A stretch of DNA of 42,005 nucleotides, taken from positions 1 through 42,005 of the forward strand of contig NZ_JADMUF010000015.1 of the NCBI RefSeq assembly GCF_015546965.1, read 5' to 3'. Made by a program: the position numbers and the translations under genes. Origin of the DNA: Collinsella aerofaciens (GTDB lineage Bacteria > Actinomycetota > Coriobacteriia > Coriobacteriales > Coriobacteriaceae). The notes under the pieces were generated by a model. The model saw only the letters and a list, made by a program, of their open reading frames with translations. It was not told the DNA's origin and did no database searches. Below, in pieces: positions 15,636-25,900 of this stretch (position 1 is its first letter; each line of letters starts with the position of its first letter).

Positions 15636-17035
15636 GCCGAGGGGAAGGCCTTGGTGAGACCGGCGCGCGTCTGCGTGCCGGTCTTTTGGTAGATAGAGCT
15701 CAGGTGGCGCTGCACCATGCGCATCGAGATTCCAAGCTCCTCGGCGACCTGCTTGAGCGGGCGTTCATCCTGGGTCACGGCCACGAGCACATCGACTTCG
15801 CGCGGGGTGAGAGCGTGGTTGGCGATGAAGGCCTGGCGCTGCTCCTCGATGGTGGGGGCGGCGAGTGCTTCTTCTGCCAGCTGCTCGCGCTCGCGCTCCT
15901 GCTCGGTTTGGGGCAGGCGGAACAGGCCCGCAGCTACAAACGCCACACTTGCCGCCACAAGCAGCATGAGCGCGCCGATCATGATGATGGCGACATTGCC
16001 CGAGGTCACAAGTGCCAGCGAGATGCCCGACGTAGTGAACGCGCACACGTTGTTGGCTGCGCGGCCCATGCCAGCCCACAGTGCGGGCGTATGCATGCGC
16101 GGTGCCAGCTGTGTAAAGGTGGCAGTAAAGAACGTGACAAAAAAGCCCGAGCTCAGGTAAAAGACGACAAGGCCCAGGTTGGGGTCGGCGCCGGCTTCCA
16201 CGGCCAAGATCGAGATGGTGGAAAGTACCGTGACGCCGAGCATGATGAGGCCCATGTAGCGACGCTCGGCAAGATCAAAGACGATACCGGCGACGAGACC
16301 GCTCGCCGCCAAAAAGAGGCGCGGCCAGGTCTGTACGGCGATGGTGCCGTGGGCGTTGGAGAACGTGACGACGTTATCGAGCGTCGAGAACAGGCAGGCG
16401 AGAATCATGACGAGCGCGATACTCCAGCACGCCTGCTTGGCGAGGGCGTGCGAGGGCTCGGCAAAGGGATTGATGGTGGGACTGGGGCCCTCGTTTGCCG
16501 CTTGGGTAGTGGCGCTGAGGGCGGAGATGGCGATAGTCGCTGCGCCAAGGACGATGAGCTCTGCGATACCGCCGCAATTGAGCAGGTTGATGGCGAACTG
16601 CATCAGGATGCCCGCGGCATAGGCTGCCCCCGCACCGGTGGCAAGCTTGGGGTCATCCTGGAATGCCAACGAAAAGGCGTGGTGAGTGGCGGCGCCCAGC
16701 AGGCCGAGCCCGAGGAATGCGAGGCATCCCAGAATCTCGAGTGCAAGCGGGCTCATGGGGGACTGAATTTGGGTCAGGCCCACGATGACGATAGGGACGG
16801 CGGCGTTGACGGCTGCCAGTGAGTGGCCTTTGCGCTGTGCGAGCCCGAGCAGCGGCGCGTATCCGATAAAGCCGAGCACACTCGCGCCCAGAATAAAGCC
16901 CTGTGCGATTACAACGCGTTCGGCACCGGCGAGCAGGCCGACGTTGACGTCGAAGCGAAACTCGGCGGCAAGGAAGGCGAAGGTGAAGAGCGCGAGTGCC
17001 AGAAGCGCGTTGATTTTAGGCCTGCTCAGGTTCAA
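15632..17035 (-). CDS. Membrane-embedded LuxR-type transcriptional regulator
   Basis: 467-aa protein with about twelve hydrophobic segments (1 to about 375) resembling an MFS-like bundle. A charged Glu-rich linker (TEQEREREQLAEEALAA) and a C-terminal LuxR/NarL helix-turn-helix (about 405-462) follow; ALTPREVDVLVAVTQ and VAEELGISMRMVQRHLSSI are the landmarks. Such membrane LuxR proteins are expanded in Coriobacteriia, where they are thought to sense small molecules and often control the adjacent locus. The start is a TTG at 17035, supported by AAAGGA 6 nt upstream; no suitable ATG exists before residue 90. The gene is divergent from the 798-aa surface protein, and a dyad (17138-17165) lies in the shared control region. 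Control of that gene is inference. Confidence 0.88.
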   Translation of the reverse strand: MNLSRPKINALLALALFTFAFLAAEFRFDVNVGLLAGAERVVIAQGFILGASVLGFIGYAPLLGLAQRKGHSLAAVNAAVPIVIVGLTQIQSPMSPLALEILGCLAFLGLGLLGAATHHAFSLAFQDDPKLATGAGAAYAAGILMQFAINLLNCGGIAELIVLGAATIAISALSATTQAANEGPSPTINPFAEPSHALAKQACWSIALVMILACLFSTLDNVVTFSNAHGTIAVQTWPRLFLAASGLVAGIVFDLAERRYMGLIMLGVTVLSTISILAVEAGADPNLGLVVFYLSSGFFVTFFTATFTQLAPRMHTPALWAGMGRAANNVCAFTTSGISLALVTSGNVAIIMIGALMLLVAASVAFVAAGLFRLPQTEQEREREQLAEEALAAPTIEEQRQAFIANHALTPREVDVLVAVTQDERPLKQVAEELGISMRMVQRHLSSIYQKTGTQTRAGLTKAFPSA

Positions 17036-17072
17036 GGACGGTCCTTTGGGTGGACGAATAATCGTGTCCTCG

Positions 17073-17078
17073 ATTGTA
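17073..17078 (-). promoter_or_regulatory. Candidate -10 box of the LuxR-type gene
   Basis: TACAAT on the minus strand, 38 nt upstream of the TTG start. The hexamer recurs before other genes in the window; the -35 is not clear. Confidence 0.4.
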
Positions 17079-17137
17079 GCGTTCCTGGGACGAGTGTGGC
17101 GATGGTGAAGTCATATTGAATTAAACCGCAGGTAGAG

Positions 17138-17165
17138 GCCTAGGTTCACATCTACGAACCTAGGC
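17138..17165. promoter_or_regulatory. Candidate operator: TAGGTTC-N8-GAACCTA dyad, copy 1
   Basis: GCCTAGGTTC (17138-17147) and GAACCTAGGC (17156-17165) are perfect 10-bp arms around an 8-nt centre. The core TAGGTTC-N8-GAACCTA recurs upstream of the second surface protein (19902-19935), each time preceded by GCAGGTAGA. It lies between the LuxR-type gene and the 798-aa surface protein. Confidence 0.65.
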
Positions 17166-17200
17166 ATACGGAGTCATTTGACACATCTTGGTGGTACAGG

Positions 17201-17235
17201 ACCACCACAAAGGGGGCAGGCACCTTTGTGGTGGT
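17201..17235 (+). repeat. GTGGTGG-stem hairpin 3 in leader of surface protein 1
   Basis: ACCACCACAAAGG (17201-17213) pairs with 17223-17235, with GGGCAGGCA at the apex. It lacks the T-run of copies 1 and 2 and lies only 26 nt before the start codon, between the dyad and the ribosome-binding site. If transcription starts upstream it would be in the 5' leader and could attenuate expression. Confidence 0.75.
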
Positions 17236-17261
17236 ATGCCCCTACGACCAAGGAGGCCGTT

Positions 17262-19658
17262 ATGTGCGGAAGCCACTTTGGAAAGCAAACCCAGCGCGAG
17301 CGTACCTGCTCGCTGGTTCACGGTACCTGGCGTTGTGTGGGTGCCAAAATAGCTTGCGCCGGCGCGTGCGCGCTTATGGTCGGTCAGCTGCTGCTGCCGA
17401 GCGTGGCGCTGGCGACGGAATGCGCCGATCCCGCCGCTGGGACGGATGAGGTTGCCGCAGCTCCGGTGACGCCGACGGTTGCGGGGGATACGGCTGCAAC
17501 GACCGCACCAGCTGCTTCGACCGCGCCTGCAACCGATGCTGCTCCGGCGGCGCAAGCCACCGTTGAGCCTCAGCAGACGGCCCCGACTGGCGCCACCGAT
17601 GAATCCAACGATGCGGCACCCGCTGAACAAAATACTCCCAGCGACAACGCCGTTGCGTCGGCAAACAACGCCATCATGCCCTGTGGCGTGACCGATGTTG
17701 TTGGCGGCAGCGGCGTTAGGGTCAATATTACGGTGCGGAACAATTACACCGACATCAAGAAAGAAGAAACGATTGAGTATGTGGAGGGGATTGCCCTTGT
17801 AGATGGAGACCAGTCTGCTCTCGATGGTAGCGCTTTGACTTTTATCGGTCTGGGGGACTTGATCGTCCATGCGGCGTATGACAGTGCGAGCAATAAAACA
17901 ACGCTTACCCTGGATATCAGCAAGATTCAGAGACAGAAGGAGGAGCAGAAGTACTTTACGGAGTACAAGGAGAATAAGTCCAAGATGACGACCACCTATG
18001 ATGGATCCAAGCTTACGTATACGGGTACAGAGCCCGGGAATATCATCATCGGTGATCCGGACGACGCCTTTAAAGGAGACACCGAGGCGACCGGGAAACC
18101 CACTATTAACGAGATCCGGGATGACTACTACACCCGCACCCATGTCTACGAGAGGGCGTGCCTTGTTATCCCGGCAGCGGAATCAGAATCGGAATCCATC
18201 TCCTTTGCCAATGTTCAGAATACGAACTTCAATTGGCAGCTGGATACTGGTCCGCAGGTGACGGCAGGTGTCCCTAACTACGATGCAGATAAATACGAAA
18301 TCGCTTATGAATGCTGGCAGGAATTTGAAAACAACGAACCCGTTGCTGCCTGGTATTCCGATAACGGCTCACATGGTTCCCTGCCGACTATTACAAAGTT
18401 TAAAAGCGGGAAAGAGTACGTGTATTCTCTTATGCTGAAGCCAAAAGACGGATATTCCTTCAGCGATGAAACCGTTGTTACCGTAAACGGGGAAACCGTA
18501 AAGTCGAGTCTAAGCGGAGAATTCCTGTATGTCCCTGCTATTAAAACAATTACGATGCCTGCTTCGTCGGAAAACGAAGCTCTTGAGAATCTAAACGTCA
18601 ACGATGTGAAAACCGACTACGCGCCCGGCGAGGCGCCGCGTGCGACCGCGACGATTCCTGCCGCCGATGCCGATAAGTATGAGATCGCCTATGAGTGCTG
18701 GGAAGAGATGGATGGCAGCGACCCTGCGGAGCTCAAGCCCGTTGCCTTCTGGTATTCCGACCCCGCAAAGTACACGCCGGGCATGAAGAAGATTGACCAC
18801 TTCGAAGAGGGCAAGTTCTACATGTATTCCGTCGAGCTGAGGCTCAAGGGCGACAATACCGTGGCTGATGACTGCGAAATGAACGTCAACGGTCATTGGG
18901 CGCACCACATCAAGGCCGACAACGGCGTCTTTGCGCCCAATGCTGACAATATGCTGTGCGAGCAGCCAATCGACGAATGGCGTGCCATCGACGTTATAGA
19001 GATCAACGGCGCCACGACCACCTTTAAGGCGGGCGATAAGCCGGTCTTTACGGCGAGTGTTCCGACGGGCTCCAACTCCCTTCCTCAGTGTGAGTACTGG
19101 ATGGGCAGCGATGGCAGCGAAGTGAACTCTCAGAAGTTCTGGGATCAGAACATCACGAACCACATCGACGTCTTTAAGCCTGGCGTGACCTATCGCTACG
19201 GTATCTACCTCAAGCCCGCGCGCGGCTTCTACTTTACGCCCGACACCAAGCTGGTGATCAACGGCCAGGAGTGCGGCTACCAGATGGGCGAAGCGAGTGT
19301 AGTTGATCCCGAGAGCGGCTGGATCTACACCCTGTGGCTCAACACCGATCTGACCTTTACGCCTGAAGCCACGCCGACTCCCGATTCGCAGCCTACGCCG
19401 GATCCCAAGCCGACACCGCAGCCTGAGGTTAAGCCCGAGACCAAGCCCGAAGTGAAGCCCGAGACCAAACCCGCGGCCAAGCCGGCCACGACAACCGCCA
19501 CGACCAAGACGGTTGAGAAAACCACGCAGGCCAAGAAGGGCGATGCTGTCCTGGCTACCACGGGGGATACCACCGCATTGACGGTCACCGCCCTGGGTAT
19601 CGCCGGCGCAACCGTTGCCGCCGCCGGCATCGCCGCGACCAAGCGCCGCAAGCGCTAG
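17262..19658 (+). CDS. LAxTG cell-wall surface protein with three repeat domains (798 aa)
   Basis: Secreted, probably sortase-anchored protein. A long signal region ends near residue 52 (LLLPSVALA). An Ala/Thr/Pro-rich low-complexity stretch covers about 55-138, an unrecognised beta-rich domain about 150-310, and then three related units at about 316-433, 444-570 and 574-700. The first two share DKYEIAYECW and a WYSD motif; the third is more diverged. A Pro-rich wall-spanning stalk (704-745) leads to LATTGD (764-769), a hydrophobic segment and the tail KRRKR. LAxTG is a variant of the LPxTG sorting signal. AAGGAGG precedes the ATG at 17262 by 5 nt. The first part of the gene (about 17700-18600) is noticeably more AT-rich than the rest, suggesting mosaic origin. 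Function is unknown; adhesion is a guess. Confidence 0.85.
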   Translation: MCGSHFGKQTQRERTCSLVHGTWRCVGAKIACAGACALMVGQLLLPSVALATECADPAAGTDEVAAAPVTPTVAGDTAATTAPAASTAPATDAAPAAQATVEPQQTAPTGATDESNDAAPAEQNTPSDNAVASANNAIMPCGVTDVVGGSGVRVNITVRNNYTDIKKEETIEYVEGIALVDGDQSALDGSALTFIGLGDLIVHAAYDSASNKTTLTLDISKIQRQKEEQKYFTEYKENKSKMTTTYDGSKLTYTGTEPGNIIIGDPDDAFKGDTEATGKPTINEIRDDYYTRTHVYERACLVIPAAESESESISFANVQNTNFNWQLDTGPQVTAGVPNYDADKYEIAYECWQEFENNEPVAAWYSDNGSHGSLPTITKFKSGKEYVYSLMLKPKDGYSFSDETVVTVNGETVKSSLSGEFLYVPAIKTITMPASSENEALENLNVNDVKTDYAPGEAPRATATIPAADADKYEIAYECWEEMDGSDPAELKPVAFWYSDPAKYTPGMKKIDHFEEGKFYMYSVELRLKGDNTVADDCEMNVNGHWAHHIKADNGVFAPNADNMLCEQPIDEWRAIDVIEINGATTTFKAGDKPVFTASVPTGSNSLPQCEYWMGSDGSEVNSQKFWDQNITNHIDVFKPGVTYRYGIYLKPARGFYFTPDTKLVINGQECGYQMGEASVVDPESGWIYTLWLNTDLTFTPEATPTPDSQPTPDPKPTPQPEVKPETKPEVKPETKPAAKPATTTATTKTVEKTTQAKKGDAVLATTGDTTALTVTALGIAGATVAAAGIAATKRRKR

Positions 19659-19695
19659 GTTTTTGGTGGCAGCGTCCATTCTCGGATTTAGCAAA
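19659..19695. other. 3' flank of surface protein 1, homologous to 26617-26652
   Basis: This start of the 337-nt gap 19659-19995 resembles the sequence just after surface protein 2. The gap then holds two 57-bp palindromes, a GTGGTGG hairpin and a dyad, listed separately. No RNA or coding gene is seen in it. Confidence 0.5.
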
Positions 19696-19752
19696 ATCTC
19701 AATCTGTAACACCAAACTGCCCAAAACGACCCTAGATGTTACAGATTTAGAT
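19696..19752. repeat. 57-bp palindromic element, copy A
   Basis: ATCTCAATCTGTAAC (19696-19710) pairs with GTTACAGATTTAGAT (19738-19752) with one mismatch over a 27-nt spacer. The spacer is almost the same as in copy C. Confidence 0.9.
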
Positions 19753-19776
19753 GAACCGAATGGCCGCCAATCTAAT

Positions 19777-19833
19777 GTCTCGATCTGTAACACCAGGCGG
19801 GGAATTTGACCTCTAACTGTTACAGATCGAGAC
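19777..19833. repeat. 57-bp palindromic element, copy B
   Basis: GTCTCGATCTGTAAC (19777-19791) and GTTACAGATCGAGAC (19819-19833) are perfect 15-bp arms over a 27-nt spacer. The spacer resembles copy D (GCGGGGAATTTG). Confidence 0.92.
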
Positions 19834-19854
19834 AAACTGGCCGGCCAAGTCCAG

Positions 19855-19891
19855 AACCGCCACAAAGGTGCCTGTCTCCTTTGTGGTGGTT
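19855..19891. repeat. GTGGTGG-stem hairpin 4
   Basis: A 14-bp stem (19855-19868 with 19878-19891, one G-T pair) has the apex TGCCTGTCT, the reverse-complement orientation of hairpins 1-3. It ends the cassette after surface protein 1 and could terminate transcription before the next gene's promoter. Confidence 0.8.
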
Positions 19892-19901
19892 TGCGCAGGT
19901 A

Positions 19902-19935
19902 GAACGGTAGGTTCGTATATATGAACCTACCGTTC
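19902..19935. promoter_or_regulatory. Candidate operator: TAGGTTC-N8-GAACCTA dyad, copy 2
   Basis: GAACGGTAGGTTC (19902-19914) and GAACCTACCGTTC (19923-19935) are perfect 13-bp arms around GTATATAT. The core equals the dyad at 17138-17165, and GCAGGTAGA precedes both. The central TATATA could be part of a -10 box with TTGCGC at 19891 as -35 (spacing long), so a bound protein would block the promoter. Confidence 0.65.
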
Positions 19936-19995
19936 GCTTTGTTTTTGGACGACGATTACGCTGGATGACTTTAGGTTTGCAGGAAAGGAACGACC

Positions 19996-22900
19996 ATGAG
20001 GTGGACCACTGTTCGAGCGCTTTGCCGCCGCCTGACCGTTGCCGCGGTGACCCTCACCATGGTGACGGGTTCGTTGCCCGCGGGCGCGTTTGCCGAGACC
20101 CTCACCACCGACGGCGCTTTTGTGCAGACGGATAACGGCCAAGTAGCCGACGCCGCTCCCGCCGATTCGGCTGACGCCCAAACGTCAGGCTCGGCTTCCG
20201 CCGACCTCGCGGCCGATGCCGGCGCTGCCGACCCCACAGTGCTCGATGCCGGTGACACCCCTACGCCCCCGGCCTCCGAGATTGCATCGGCGGCGGGCCT
20301 GACGGGCGCCGGGCAGACCGAGAGCACACCTGCGGGTACGCTTGCCACCGATCTTGTCGAGGGCAAGGAGCTCGCCGAACAGCAGAAGCAGGAGGAGACC
20401 GCCGAAGCCGAAGCAACCTGGAATGAGGATCTTGGGCTCTGGATGACCTCGAAGGGCGCCACGGGCGTAAAGGACGAATACGACGATGGCTACGTGGCCG
20501 GCGAGCAGACCCCCGCGCAGTACTACTTCTCGATTGATAGCCTCACCAACGAAATTTCTATCGAGTATGGCGACGCGGGCATTACCACGTTGGAGGTGCC
20601 CTCGACCATCGACGACAAAAATGTCGTAAGCCTTACGGGTATGGGAAGCGCTGCGCTCACATCGATCACCTTCGCCCCTAATTCGCATGTCCGCTCGGTT
20701 GGAGGCTTGGGCGGCAGCAGCATCAAAGAGATCGCACTGCCCGATTCGGTCGAGGAGCTCAAGAGCTATGCATTCTACAAAAGCAAGACGCTCCAAACGG
20801 TAACCTGGCCCAACAACGCGGCCTTTACCACGATTCCCGAGCAGGCCTTTAAGGAATGTGAACAACTTGACGACAAGGTGGTGGCAACGCTGCCGCCTTC
20901 GGTCAAAACTATCGACTATCTTGCATTCGCCTATTGCGGCGTGCCACAGTTCTATGTCTCGGACACAACAGTGCTCACCTTTACGCAGATCAATGTGCCG
21001 GGCACGGTGGAGCGGATTGAGCGCAATGCCTTTGACGGGTGCTCGCATGTGTCGTCGGTGACGATCGGCGACGGCGTCAAATCTATCGGAGCGCACGCGT
21101 TCGCCTCTCTTGATCCTGCGATTGCCGGCAAAGAGATTGTGCTACCCAAAAGCGTGGAAATGATAGAGTGGGGAGCTTTTGAGAACACGAGATACGGAAA
21201 CGAGACGAACCATAATGCCGTTGCCCTGCGCGTGATGAACCCCGATCTTCAGTTTGGTGAGGCGGGCTATCCGGGCGACTATAATGAGCGCGTGACAATC
21301 GATGGCGTAACGTATGCGATTCCCTTTAGTGAAGGCCAGACCATCTATGCCTATGCGACCGATTCGGCTGGCAACCCCTCGATGGTCAAAAAGCTTGCCG
21401 ATGCCGTGGCCGATCGCAAGGACTCCGTCGATTCCTCGAAGCCTGCCTACACGTTTGAGTGGGTGGGCGAGGCGGCCCAGATCACGGGCAAACTTCCCCA
21501 GAGCGCGACGGCTACACTCGTGCAGGCGGGGCAGTCCACGCCGCTGGCGGTTGGCGATGACGGCAGCTTTACAGCGGACGCTCTCTCCAAGACAGCAGCC
21601 ACCCTGCGCATTTCGCTCAGCGGTTACTATGACATGGTGCTGGCGCGCCCGGGCGACCAGATGACGGGCACATGGAATATCGGAGAGATTAAGGCGGAGG
21701 ACTTTGCCAAGATTCCGACTTCGCGCGCGATTGAACTCAATGTGGCCTATCTCGAACCGGTCGCAGGCCAGGATAAGACCGAACGCATTGAGCTCGATAG
21801 TCTCGATAACATCGATCTGACGGTGAAGAGCGGCGGCAAGACGCTCAAACCTGCCAAGGGCGACAAGGAAAACGACTACCGTATCCAGGGTACAGCACTC
21901 GTGGTGTCGCAGGCCATTGCCGACGCGGACCAGGATCTGGAGATAACGCTCGAGCCTAAAGACAGCCTCAAGCTGGGTGGGGCGACGGCGACGGTGAAGC
22001 CTTCGGCCGGCAAGGTCGATATCGACTTGAAGCCCTGGGGCACGGCGACGGTCACGACCAAGGGCGACTACCAGGGCGCCAACCGCGTGCTGGTGTTCCG
22101 TACGTCCGACGGCAAGCTAGTTGCCGACGGTGTCACCTATTTGATGGGTTACGAAGACGATGGCACCACGCCTATCATGAAGGCCGAGACGCCGCGCCTT
22201 AAGGCCGGTTCGTACACCATCGTCGCCTTTAACAAGACGAGCTACGACATCCAAGCAACGAGCTATTCCACGTTTAGCCGCCTAGGGCTGACCGTGGGTA
22301 AGCATATCGCGCAAAAGCAGGTGAAGATCGAGGACGGCAAACAGCTCGACGTGACGCTCGACGTTCCCGCGTTTGACGTGGAGACGTATCGTGCCGAGCG
22401 CGGGCTGACGGCGGGCTCGGTTATCGCTGATTCGTCCGCGGTCGTTGGCGTGGAGACCGAGCTGCGCATTCATTACGAGCTCAAGGACAGCCAGGCTGCC
22501 AAGATTGAGATTCCGCTGGCCAAGGATGCCGTCGAGGATGTGTCCGCAGGCGCTCGCGAAGCCGGCGCCAGCTCCGATGCCATGTGGGCTGGCACAACTT
22601 GGGAGGGCGACAACCTCGTTCTCGATATGAAGAAGGGCAAGGGCGCCGATGTGTTTGTGCGCTTTAAGCCTAAGGCCGCGGGCACCTATGCCATCTCGCC
22701 GCTCATTACGCTGGGCGAGGTGACATTGCCGCTGGGAAGCACCACACTCGAGGTTAGCAGATCGCGCATCGAGGTCGACAGCACCGACGTTCACAGCCTG
22801 CTGGGCAATGTGGCCTACGTTTATGCAGCGCCGGGCAAGAGCGTGCAGCTCACCGTGGGGACGGGCTCCTCGGCTGCAAAGTACACCGGCAAGACCAATA

Positions 22901-25900
22901 AACTCGGCCGTGCCAAGATTGAATACGACCTGCCGCAGGATACGCTTGCCGCCGAGCGTGTGACGCTCGAAGCGCGCGTGGGCTCGACCGATGTTGCCGC
23001 CGCTGCTGCCGAGGTAACGGCTCGCAATTATGTGCGCTATGTTCCGGGTGCTTCGGTCTGGAACTTTGATGTGACGTATCGTGGCGGTACGCAAAACTTG
23101 GTCAAGGACGGCAAGGACACCGGCAAGAGCCTGTGGACCTTCCATCATCTGCCACAAAAGAAGAACGCCTACTGGACCTTTGACATCACGCTCGAGGTGG
23201 GAAACGAAGAGGCCGCCGACACGCTCGACCTGTACGTGGACTGCGTGGATGGCAAGACGGTGACGATTCCTCTGACTCAAAAGTCGCGCGAGGGCACCCG
23301 TGTGCGCTATGTGGCGGAGTATGTGGACGAGGGTTACCTTAAGCTACTCGACGAGTTTAACAAGGCGAATGACTCGACCTATGTGAACTGCGGAAACTTT
23401 GAGCAGATCTTTATGCCGCAGATCTACCGCATCTCCAATGCTCAGCTTATGACCATGCTGAGTTTTGACGCCAACGCTTCGGCCAAAAAGCATTCCGCCG
23501 CTGCCGAGGAGCGCCAGCAGGAGTTCTCGAATGCCGTGCAGCAGTGGCACGAGTATATGATGGATAACTCGTTTAATGATGTCGATGAGGCCTTTAACGA
23601 CGCGATTGACCAGATGGTCGCCGATGCGTTTGCCGAGGAGGACGAGGACGGTAAAGAGGACGAAGCCCAAGGTGGAGCTGCCCGTAAGGCTCGCCGCGCC
23701 CCTGCCGCCAGCGACGGCGAGGGTGATGATGCTGGCAACGACGAGGCCGCGCAGTTTGCGGCCGAGCTCAAGGCCGCGGTCGGCGGGTCGGCGGCGCTGC
23801 TAACCCGGCAGGGCGACAGCTACGGCGTCAATGTGGACAAGATGATCTTTGAGGATGCTTACGGCACCAGCGAGGATTGGTATCAGGAACTCGCGGCGGC
23901 CCAGGGCGCGAACGCTGCGGATGCGGCCGCCATCAAGGAGCTCGTCGACCATGCATCGCGAGCGGAGTTTATTGCCCAGCAGGCCGAGGATCTGGTGGGC
24001 CAGTCGATGGGTATCGGCCAGCTCAACCAATATGGAAGCTGGAATGACGCAACCGCTGCGGCGCTCAACAAGTGTGCGGGCATTAAGGCCAGCGAGTACA
24101 ACGGCCAGTCGACGAGCGGGTTTAACGATTTGGGCCAGGCGCTCGGCAGCTCGCTGAGCTACAAGGCGGCTGACGACGATACCGTCAAGGGCTTTAAGGT
24201 CGCCGCGCCCGATGGCGAGCAGACAGCCTATATCGAGTCGGAATTTATCGAGAACTCCAATAACAACAAGAACCAGGCGCTTCTGTTTAACTCGATCGCC
24301 ATGCAGTGCGACATTCTGGACGACCTGTACGACAACTGGAATGTGGTCCATAGCCTCAACAACTCCAAGGTGCGCGGATGGCTCATGGCCTGGAAGCGCA
24401 ACGGCGACGTGAGCGCCCATATGAAGCTCATCCGCACGATCCGTTCGCTCAAGAGCTATAAGATCGAGTGCGAGATGTTCGGACAGGTCTTTAAGACCGA
24501 TGCGTGGAAGGCGGCCGGCCAGGCGTTTCCCGCGGCGACCCAGGGCATCGGCATCTTTACCGGCATTTACGGCGTGAACGATGCCAGCAAGAACTGGGAG
24601 AACGTGAACGTCCGTATGCAGAAGGTGAAGGGCGAGCGCGAGGGCTATGAGCTTCAGCATACGCGCTTGCTTGCCAAGCCCGAGAAGACCGAGGACGACT
24701 GGAAGTGCATTTACGCGCTGCGTGACGCCATGGAGAAGGCGCGTGCGTTTGAGGATCTGCTGTATCGCCAGCTCTGCCACGACAGCACCGATGTGGCGGT
24801 GGGCTCCATTATGACAATCGCCGGCGTGCTGACGGCCGGTTCGGCGGGCACCGTGGTGGGCGCTGCCTATGACGCGGCTTCGACCAGCGTAGGTTCGGAG
24901 CGCGCGATTAAGCTGACCAATGCCGAATGCGCCTACGATGTTGCCTGCGAGCAGGTGGAGCGTGCGTGCCAGAATCGCATTACGGTCAACTGGGGCGAGC
25001 TGACCGATGCCGAGGTCTACAAGGCCAACAAGGACGGCTTGATCTCTGACGAGAAGATGCAGTCGATCTTCGAGGCGCGTTATCGCAATGTGGCTGCCAA
25101 GGCTGCACCCGACCCTGCGGGCGTGGTGTACGAGGGCCTGCTGTCCAATAACGTTGAAGGCGCGACGGTTGAGCTGTGGAGCGCCGACGATGCGGCCGGT
25201 ACCAATGCCGTGCGTTGGGATGCCGAGGAGTATGAGCAGGACAATCCGCTTGCAACGGGTGCGGACGGTGCATACAACTGGAATACGCCGACCGGCTGGT
25301 ATCAGGTGCGCGTGACCAAGGACGGGTTTGAGGAGGCGCGTTCGGCTTGGCTGCGCGTGCCGCCGATTCAGACTGAGGTGAATATTGGCTTGGTGTCGAA
25401 GGCGGCGCCCGAGGTAGCTTCGGTCCATGCCTATACCGATTGCGTCGAGGTTGAGTTTACGCAGTATATGGATGCGAGCGACGATACCCTGGTCGCATTG
25501 TGCGCGCAGGGCTTGGGCGACGTGACGTATAAGTGGCTCGACAAACAGGACGATCCCAATGGCAAGCCGCTGTCGCGCGTGCTGCGTATTCGCTATGCCG
25601 ATGCGCGTGAGGCGGGCTCGACGGTGGCGTTTGAGCTCGACGGTGCTCGCAACTACGCCGGCACGGCCATGGCGCGCTGGGCAAGTGGCGAGCTTGTCGT
25701 GGGCGTTCGTGCCGACAAACTCAAGCTCAACGTGGAGCAGGCCGTGACCATGCTTGAGGGCGGTGACTTTGAGCTGGTGGCGCACGTGACCGATAAGGCG
25801 GGCAAGCCGTTTGCGGGCGCCAAGGTTAGTGTTGGGCTGGAGTCCTCGGCTATCTGCTCTGTCGATGCCACCCAGGCCGTGACGGGCGAGGACGGCGCGG

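Noticed and set aside
17178-17183. TTGACA as -35 for surface protein 1
   Set aside because: No -10 hexamer lies at 16-18 nt; that position falls in the stem of the GTGGTGG hairpin.
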